From: Tieghemiomyces parasiticus
Taxonomy: Eukaryota > Kickxellomycota > Dimargaritomycetes > Dimargaritales > Dimargaritaceae
DNA length: 38,706 nucleotides
NCBI GenBank assembly: GCA_027575765.1
Contig: JANBPT010000395.1
Span: 1-38,706 of the forward strand
Reading direction: 5' to 3'
Shown here: positions 32,727 through 38,706 of the stretch, in pieces
Layout of the letters: every line of letters starts with the position of its first letter
Position numbering within the stretch: position 1 is the stretch's first letter
Translations under genes and position numbers: made by a program
The notes under the pieces: generated by a model
Told to the model about the DNA's origin: nothing
What the model saw: the letters and a program-made list of their open reading frames with translations, nothing else
Databases searched by the model: none

Positions 32727-34925
32727 TTAAGCGTTGGGCGGGGCGTTGACCTTGGCGGCCGTGGACTTGGCCTTACCGTCGGGCACACGGATGAGGTACA
32801 CCATGGGGGACTCGGTGGTAGACGGCCGGTCGCAAATGTAGTACCCACGCCGCTCGAGCTGGATGATGTCACCCTGTCGGAGGTCGTGGAGGTTGCTGTC
32901 GCCGAGGGCCCGGGTCTTGAACTCGGTGACGGGGTTGACGTAGTCCTGCCACTGGTCGCCCTCTTCAAGCTTCTTCTTGGTGAGTAGGTGGTCGTAGTCA
33001 ACCAGCATGCACTGCACCAGACCAGGTTCTTCGGCGGGCGTAAGCATCGACAACCAGGTCAGCTTCTTCTTGGTCTTTTTGACGTCGCCGTCCAAGTGGA
33101 GGGCCAGGTCGACCTGGGTCACAATGTTGGTGGCCGGGTCGCGCTGAACACGTTTGACAATCATGTTGCCCCAGTCCATGAGCGTGATCTCTTCATCCAC
33201 GGCCAGCTCGGCCGCGTCCTCGGCCTCGAGGCACAGTGTGTTGGAAGTATACAGTTTCTTGATGCCGACCGCCGGGTTCTTTTTGTGCTTCGGCACGTCA
33301 CGGGCCTCAGGGAGCGCCGGGCAGTCCAGGACATTGACGACGCACAGGTTCTGTTCGGTGATGGCGGTATGGCGTGGGGCCACCGGGTCAATAACCTTCT
33401 TGTTAAGGGCCCACAGCTTGTCCCACTCCAGGAGTAGAATGTTTTGGGATGCGCCCTGCATGAGAATGTACTGCTTGAGGGCCTCGATAGTCAGGCCACG
33501 GCGGCGGATCCCACGCACGGTGGGGAACCGCGGGTCATCCCACCCATTGACCAGACCTTCGTCTACGAGCTGCTGGAGCTTGCGCTTCGAGAGTAGGGTA
33601 TAGACAAAGTTGAGTCGGCTGAAATCCCAAATGTGGACGGGACGGATCTTAAGGGCGTCAAAGAACCACTCGTACTGCGGGTTCCGGTCACGATACTCGT
33701 TGGTACGCAGAGCGTGGGTGACGCCCTCCAGGCTGTCGACAACAGGGCAGGCGAAGTCGTAAGTCGGGTACACCTTCCACTTGTAGCCGTGGATGTGGTG
33801 CGGGTCCTTAACGTTGCATCGGTAGACCACGGGGTCGCGCATGGCCTTGTTGGGATTATCCACGCTCATCTTGGCGCGCAGGCAGCAGGTGAGCCCGTAA
33901 TCGGTTCCCCGGGTCATCTCCTCGAATCGGCGCTGGTTCTCGGCCACGGTCTCGTCGCGGCGGCGGGAGGCAATCCCGGCGCCACGCTCCTCGCGCATGG
34001 TGGCGTTATCGGTGTCATCAACGTAGGCGAGGCCGTCCTCGATAAGCTGCAAGGCGTACTGGTACAGCTGGTCAAAGTAGTCGGAGGTGTGGGTGGTCCG
34101 GTCGGCGGCCACACCAAGCAGCCGCAAGTCCTCGACGATGCTTTGCTCGAACTCCATCTTCTCCTTGGACGGGTTGGTGTCGTCAAACCGGAGGATCAGC
34201 TGGCCATCGTACTTCTGGGCAAAGTACTGGTTCAGCAGAGCGGCCTTGGCATGGCCAATGTGGAGGTAACCGGACGGCTCCGGGGGGAACCGGGTCACGA
34301 CCTTACCGAGGGCGCCATCCTTCAGGGGGATGTCGAAGTTGCCCTGGTCCACGCGGTTGCGAGTACTCTCGACGGCGCGCTGGTGACCCTTAAGGGCCTC
34401 GGCCACGCAAGGCAGGCCGTTGAGGTAGGTAAACCAGCGGACCAGATGGGGACCAAGCTTGGCCCCGCCGCTCTTCATGTTTCCCCCAAAAATCTTGTTG
34501 GCACGCAGGGCGCCCCACACAGCGAAGTCGGCCTCGGTGGGTGTGTAGCCGGCCAGGAAGCTACGCAGGGTGAGGTGGCGGTTCAGTGTCTCGAAGGTCT
34601 GCCCCAGCTGCTTGAAATCGCCGGAGGCCAGCTCGTTGCGGGTGAAGTCGAGCCAGTGCGGGAGCTGATCGGCGACATCGGTGTACTGGCTAGCATGGCC
34701 GGACATGATGGCCAACTCGTGTACAGCGTTGGCAGCCCCGACGACCTGGATGTCACCGATGCGCAGGACGACATTGGTCTTGTCGCCTCCGACGGTGATC
34801 TCTGGCACGTCTTGCCACTCGACGGTGACAGTGAGGTCAGACTCATGGTCCTGGAGGTAGTGGGCGTAGACCAAGGGCCCGTAGGCCAAGGACGTAGCCT
34901 TCTGGGCGAGGATCAGAGTCGCCAT
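32727..34925 (-). CDS. GUS1: Glutamyl-tRNA synthetase, cytosolic
   Basis: Charges tRNA-Glu with glutamate in the cytosol. It is a single exon of 732 residues, the usual size for fungal GUS1. The start is taken as the ATG at 34925 (MATLILAQKATS, good context), because the in-frame extension upstream to 35066 encodes a composition unlike the family. Residues 1-185 form a GST-like N-terminal domain (FLAGYTPTEADFAVWGAL), used in other fungi to dock on a cofactor such as Arc1. The class I catalytic core begins VTRFPPEPSGYLHIGHAKA, with HIGH at 222-225. The KMSKS-equivalent region is near residues 490-508 (GASQNILL, EWDKLWALNKKVIDP). The C-terminal anticodon-binding beta-barrels run to about 715, with ERRGYYICD and the closing MVYLIRVPDGK. 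It has features of the archaeal/eukaryotic GlxRS clade; GlnRS is less likely because the core matches GluRS and the length is shorter. It diverges from eIF2B-epsilon. Confidence 0.95.
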   Translation of the reverse strand: MATLILAQKATSLAYGPLVYAHYLQDHESDLTVTVEWQDVPEITVGGDKTNVVLRIGDIQVVGAANAVHELAIMSGHASQYTDVADQLPHWLDFTRNELASGDFKQLGQTFETLNRHLTLRSFLAGYTPTEADFAVWGALRANKIFGGNMKSGGAKLGPHLVRWFTYLNGLPCVAEALKGHQRAVESTRNRVDQGNFDIPLKDGALGKVVTRFPPEPSGYLHIGHAKAALLNQYFAQKYDGQLILRFDDTNPSKEKMEFEQSIVEDLRLLGVAADRTTHTSDYFDQLYQYALQLIEDGLAYVDDTDNATMREERGAGIASRRRDETVAENQRRFEEMTRGTDYGLTCCLRAKMSVDNPNKAMRDPVVYRCNVKDPHHIHGYKWKVYPTYDFACPVVDSLEGVTHALRTNEYRDRNPQYEWFFDALKIRPVHIWDFSRLNFVYTLLSKRKLQQLVDEGLVNGWDDPRFPTVRGIRRRGLTIEALKQYILMQGASQNILLLEWDKLWALNKKVIDPVAPRHTAITEQNLCVVNVLDCPALPEARDVPKHKKNPAVGIKKLYTSNTLCLEAEDAAELAVDEEITLMDWGNMIVKRVQRDPATNIVTQVDLALHLDGDVKKTKKKLTWLSMLTPAEEPGLVQCMLVDYDHLLTKKKLEEGDQWQDYVNPVTEFKTRALGDSNLHDLRQGDIIQLERRGYYICDRPSTTESPMVYLIRVPDGKAKSTAAKVNAPPNA

Positions 34926-35601
34926 GGTGTACAGGGGCGAGAACAATGGAAGAAAGCGCAAAGTAGGAAATGTGGGGATACGGGCGGAGTGCGAATAGAG
35001 AAACGTTAAACGAAGCGAGGGGAGGGATATAGGTAGGCTGGCACCTTTCGATTTTTTTGGGGACAAGAATAGGAACTAGGAGGTCACAGCTCGGCGATTG
35101 GGAAGAGGCCTGGGCGAGATCAGCACTACACAGATGTGGAGAGGACGGCGTAACGGTAGAGCGCTCGCCGGTTCGCACAACTTTAAGGTGGCAGCAGTTA
35201 GGCAGGGAGGGAGCCAGCGCCGCCCCAGGAAACGAAGGTGCACGCCTGCGATTCGGCAAGCAGGTGCGTCCAGGATGCGGCTGCACGAAGAGCCTCCCAC
35301 ACATACGTTGACTCACGCAAGTGGGGCCCCCGAGCCCCCCTCTCGCTGTAGGGTGAAATTAATGGCTCAGGCGGTCCAGCGCGGCGGGGACTAAATGGGT
35401 CGGGAATGCGCTCGCCGTTCGCTCTGCCCACCTACCCATTCAGGCACTCCTTCCCCACCTGGTCCGTCTAATCTCGGACGCCTTCCACCCTGACTCTTTC
35501 ACTCGATTACTCTGATCGACTCGACCAGCTGGTCACTTCAACCCCCAGGCACACGCATCTTCATTCGACCCAATTGCTTTCCAAGGACGCAACACCTCAG
35601 G
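34926..35601. other. Divergent promoter region between GluRS and eIF2B-epsilon
   Basis: 676 nt between two start codons pointing away from each other. Both genes act in translation, so a shared promoter is plausible. No TATA box or repeat stood out; the eIF2B-epsilon side is pyrimidine-rich (35420-35520). Confidence 0.5.
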
Positions 35602-38397
35602 ATGCCGCCTAAGAAGACGAAACAGCAGAATATCGAGGCCGAGGAGAAGCTGACGGCGGTTCTGATTGCCGACAGCTTTGACCAGCAGCTCATGCCCCTC
35701 ACCGAGTCGACCCCGCGGGTAAGTTTGTCGCCGTACCGACTGCAAGACCGTGCTGTACTAGGACCCCGCAGGCCACGTTTGACCGCCCCTGTCAATGGTC
35801 GAGCGCACGGCCTGCCCGGTCAATGCGTCTACCGTAGTCGGGGTGCCCTGCTGCTACGTGATTTTCCACTGGCGAGCTCTCAACTTAGTATAAAAACTAA
35901 CCTCCCCAACGCCCGCCCTCCCCTCCTCACTGCCACCTTGACCCGCGGTGCAGTGCCTGTTACCGCTATGCAACGTGCCCCTCATTGAGTATACTTTTGA
36001 ACTCTTGGCCACTGCTGGCGTAGAGGAAATCCTCATTTTCTGCTGTATCCACCCCCAGCAAATCAAGGACTATGTAGCGTAAGTGGTAGATTCCACTGGG
36101 CATCTGTACCAAGAATCGGGCGCGGCTTCAACCAGCTAGTATCCTTCGTCCGATACTGTTCCCTAATTTAGCCTCGACCATGGCGCCACTCTATAACATA
36201 TCACTTCCCTTTCCCCACCGCCATGTTGCACCTACGCACGCCTGCGCACTCCAGCGGCTCCAAATGGTCCAAGTCCCACTCGCCCTTCGAGGTGCGGGTC
36301 ATCGTAACCCAGGAGGCCATGTCGGTGGGTGATGTACTGCGCGAGCTCGATGGCAAGTCCCTGATCCGCACTGATTTTATCCTCATCTATGGCGACGTGG
36401 TTTCCAACATGAACCTCGCTGGGGCCCTGGAGCAGCACAAGGCGCGCAAGGCAGTGGACAAGAACACCATCATGACCATGATGGTCAAGGAGGCTGACCC
36501 GGGCCACCGGGCCCGGGCCCAGCCCGACGCTGTCTTCGTCGTGGACGACGCCAACCAACAGTGCGTACACTACGTAGGCCCCAAGCGAGGTCTGGCCTCG
36601 CAGTCCACTGTCCCACTCTCGGTAGAACTCTTCGAGAAACACCCGCGGCTGCAGATCCGGTACGATCTGATGGACTGCCAGATCGACATCTGCTCAGTGG
36701 AGGTCCCGGCTCTGTTCACCGAAAACTTTGACTACCAGGACCTCCGCCGGGACTTTGTGACGGGTATTTTGGGTTCGGAGGTGCTGGACAGCACCTTCTA
36801 CCTCCACTCGATCGGGCGGGAATACGCCGCCCGCGTGCAGAACGGCCAGCTTTACGATGCCGTGAGCCGGGATGTGATCGCCCGGTGGACGTTTCCAATG
36901 GTACCTGAGAGCAACCTCCAGGAAGGCAACGAGTACATCCACAAGCGCAACCACGTGTACCAGGAACCGGGGATCAAACTGGGCCGTACTTGTACATTGG
37001 AACGCAACCTGGTGGTGGGTCGCGGTACCCGGATCGGCGAGCACGCCCGTCTAGCCGACTCCACTCTGGGTCGCGGCTGCGTCGTGGGTGACCACGCCCA
37101 CGTGATCGGCACTTACCTCCTTGACCACGTTACCGTGGCCGACCACTGCCGCGTCGAGCGGTCCATCTTGGGCCGCAACGTCAACGTCCTCTCGGGGTGC
37201 ACCGTCGGCACCGGTTGTCTGCTGGGCGACGGTGTGATCGTGGGGCCTGACGCCCACCTGCCCCCGTTTACCCGCCTGACCCGCGCCCTGGACGGTGAAA
37301 CCCCTGACGGGGCCTTGGTGGGTGCCGAGGGTAATGCCGTCCGCTGGGAGCCTTCTGACGACGAGGACGAAGACGAGACCTATGCGATCCAGGCCGGTGC
37401 TCTAGGTAAGTTTACCGCTGTCGCACCTGCCCTGCCGTAGCAGCACGGCCGATTACCGCAAATCAGGCGGGATAGGGCGGTCGTTGCTTCCCAGCCCTCT
37501 AAAAGCCACCCATCATCCTCCCGATTATCGGACCCATCCGGGCTAACCTGGGAACTTCGACCCATTTCCTTTTTCTTCCGTCTTCTTCCTCTACGATTTT
37601 GCTACAACGTTCAGCTGCCGACCTAAGCCGCCTGAATCTGGGTGATGACCACGCCTCGGACTGCGAATCGGACTCCTCGGCGGAATCCCTGGCCAGCGGG
37701 GACGAGGATGAAGCGGGCCAAGCCCTGGGGGACAGCTTTGAAAGCGAGGTGGCGGCCACCATCGACCGAGCGTTTGCCGAGGGCCATGCGGTCAACGACA
37801 CCTTACTCGAACTGAAGGGTCTACGCTTCGCCAACAACAAAAACAACCAGGATATCCGTTCCATCGTCATCCCCAGAATCCTGGAACAGGTAGACCTGGC
37901 CCGTATCAAGACGTCGCTGGCCACTGTTGTCGTCAAGCGCTGGGGCCAGCTCATTGACAGTCTGATCAATTCTGAGGCGGACCAAGCCAACACTCTGGTC
38001 ACCTTGCGCCAGTTCTGCGTCGAAGAGCCCGGTCGGTTGGAACTATTTGTGCCCACCATCATGCAGCTCTACAATCTGGGCATTATCGTCGAGGACGTGA
38101 TATCACCTTGGCACCAGATGCAGTTGGCGGCCAAACCTACGGGCTCCATCCTGGTCCTACACCGCAAGGTAAGTTACATAGGCTACGTGCCAATTCCTAC
38201 GACTTTGGGTAACGGGATCGCGTTGTGGCTCTTTGCTGAACCCACCACCAATTGACGAACGATTGCCTAACTTTAGCACCGCCATCCCTTGCAACCCCTG
38301 ATTTTGGACCCTCTCTCACCAGCTGCAAGCACTCGTTGACTGGCTCAACACAGCTGATGTAGAGGACAGTGATGATGAGGATGATGAGAGCGAGTAG
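35602..38397 (+). CDS. GCD6: Translation initiation factor eIF2B, epsilon subunit
   Basis: The catalytic subunit of eIF2B, which exchanges GDP for GTP on eIF2. The exons are 35602-35718, 35954-36078, 36255-37405, 37615-38168 and 38323-38397; phases agree and give 673 residues. Exon 1 has LTAVLIADSFDQQLMPLT; exon 2 gives CLLPLCNVPLIEYTFELL and FCCIHPQQIKDYVA; together with exon 3 (SVGDVLRELDGKSLI, GDVVSNMNLAGAL, DKNTIMTMMVKEA) they form the nucleotidyltransferase-like domain. Residues about 330-430 carry left-handed beta-helix hexapeptide repeats (VGRGTRIGEHARLADS and following). Exon 3 ends in an acidic stretch. The W2 domain in exons 4-5 holds the GEF activity: NLGIIVEDVISPWHQM and ALVDWLNTADV followed by an acidic tail (EDSDDEDDESE) correspond to the aromatic/acidic boxes. 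Introns are 235, 176, 209 and 154 nt. Confidence 0.95.
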
Positions 38398-38420
38398 TCG
38401 ATATTTCAAAAGCTACTAAA

Positions 38421-38706
38421 ATGAGTGAGCCACGCTCTCTCTTCAGTGCCGCATCGGCTACATGCCAGATCGAAATAAATAACCACTACGGAACTCTTCA
38501 TCACAACCTAACAGCATTGCGACGACTGCGGCGTCTGATCTCGACGCACCCTGACAATGTCGAATTATGGATGCACCAGGTGGTCTACCTGGAGCTAACC
38601 GGTGCTAATGGTAGGTATAAAAACCACTCGCCATGGATCTCCAAGATGTGAACGCCTTTTATTGATGTCAGCTTAATCCAAGTACCGTAGCCGCCCTCCG
38701 CATGCT
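38421..38706 (+). CDS. Start of an unidentified helical-repeat-like protein (partial)
   Basis: An ATG lies 23 nt after the eIF2B-epsilon stop. Exon 1 (38421-38610) encodes MSEPRSLFSAASATCQIEIN and ends LELTGAN plus one base. A donor GTAGGT (38611) and acceptor ACCGTAG (38690) define an 80-nt intron, and exon 2 continues in frame (AALRML) to the window edge. The stretch LTALRRLRRLISTHPDNVELWMH has the look of a TPR or HAT helical repeat (a pattern of pairs of helices with P-x-x-x-x-LW), as found in RNA-processing scaffolds. The family cannot be named from 70 residues. The in-frame splice supports a real gene, but the very short gap to the preceding gene is unusual and the 38421 ATG may not be the first codon. 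Confidence 0.5.

Noticed and set aside
33633..35009. 458-codon open frame on the + strand opposite GluRS
   Set aside because: It lies wholly antisense to a well-supported GluRS coding exon. High GC at third positions removes stops on the opposite strand, and the composition (Val/Gly/Leu-rich, no domain) is typical of such mirrors.
34926..35066. In-frame upstream extension of GluRS to 35066
   Set aside because: The extra 47 residues (Ser/Pro/Phe/Leu-rich) are not family-like and the ATG at 34925 begins the conserved domain. It could in principle act as a targeting extension, but nothing supports that.
1..38706. tRNA, rRNA, CRISPR, transposon or biosynthetic cluster
   Set aside because: No cloverleaf boxes, direct-repeat arrays, terminal repeats with transposase, or cluster enzymes were seen on either strand. 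A tRNAscan-SE and repeat-library search would be needed to exclude small RNA genes.

Overview
The window is nuclear DNA from a fungus. Protein-coding genes are broken by short GT-AG introns (about 40 to 313 nt, donors mostly GTAAGT, GTAGGT or GTGAGT). The set includes TOR, MCM7, a Cdh1-type APC/C activator, gamma-tubulin complex protein 2, cytosolic GluRS and eIF2B-epsilon. Long intergenic gaps, GC-rich coding sequence and an apparent type III glutamine synthetase suggest an early-diverging, non-Dikarya fungus (Zoopagomycota or Mucoromycota-like). That placement is inference; no rRNA or barcode is present.

Layout. 1-221 (-): 5' exon of a probable type III glutamine synthetase. 2654-4502 (-): mitochondrial GABA transaminase, two exons. 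Then four genes on the + strand: MCM7 (6164-8789, true start in a short 5' exon), a seven-exon telomere protein of the TPP1/Tpz1/Est3 OB-fold type (9637-13379), Cdh1/Fizzy-related (14462-16423, four exons) and TOR kinase (17693-25129, two exons). Then on the - strand: an unrecognised 254-residue protein (26898-25847, three exons), GCP2/Spc97 (about 32173-29131, first exon not settled) and cytosolic GluRS (34925-32727). A divergent pair follows: GluRS (-) and eIF2B-epsilon (+, 35602-38397, five exons). A further + gene begins only 23 bp downstream, at 38421, and runs off the window.

Exon joins were chosen where reading frame, splice signals and family sequence agree. The seven-exon and four-exon models keep phase throughout.

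The genes do not form a pathway cluster. By function they fall into cell-cycle and chromosome maintenance (MCM7, TPP1-like, Cdh1, GCP2), growth and translation control (TOR, eIF2B-epsilon, GluRS) and glutamate/GABA metabolism (GSIII, GABA-T). The most interesting items are the TPP1/Est3-like telomere protein with a long tail carrying four related short motifs, and a TOR FRB domain in which several rapamycin-contact positions are replaced.
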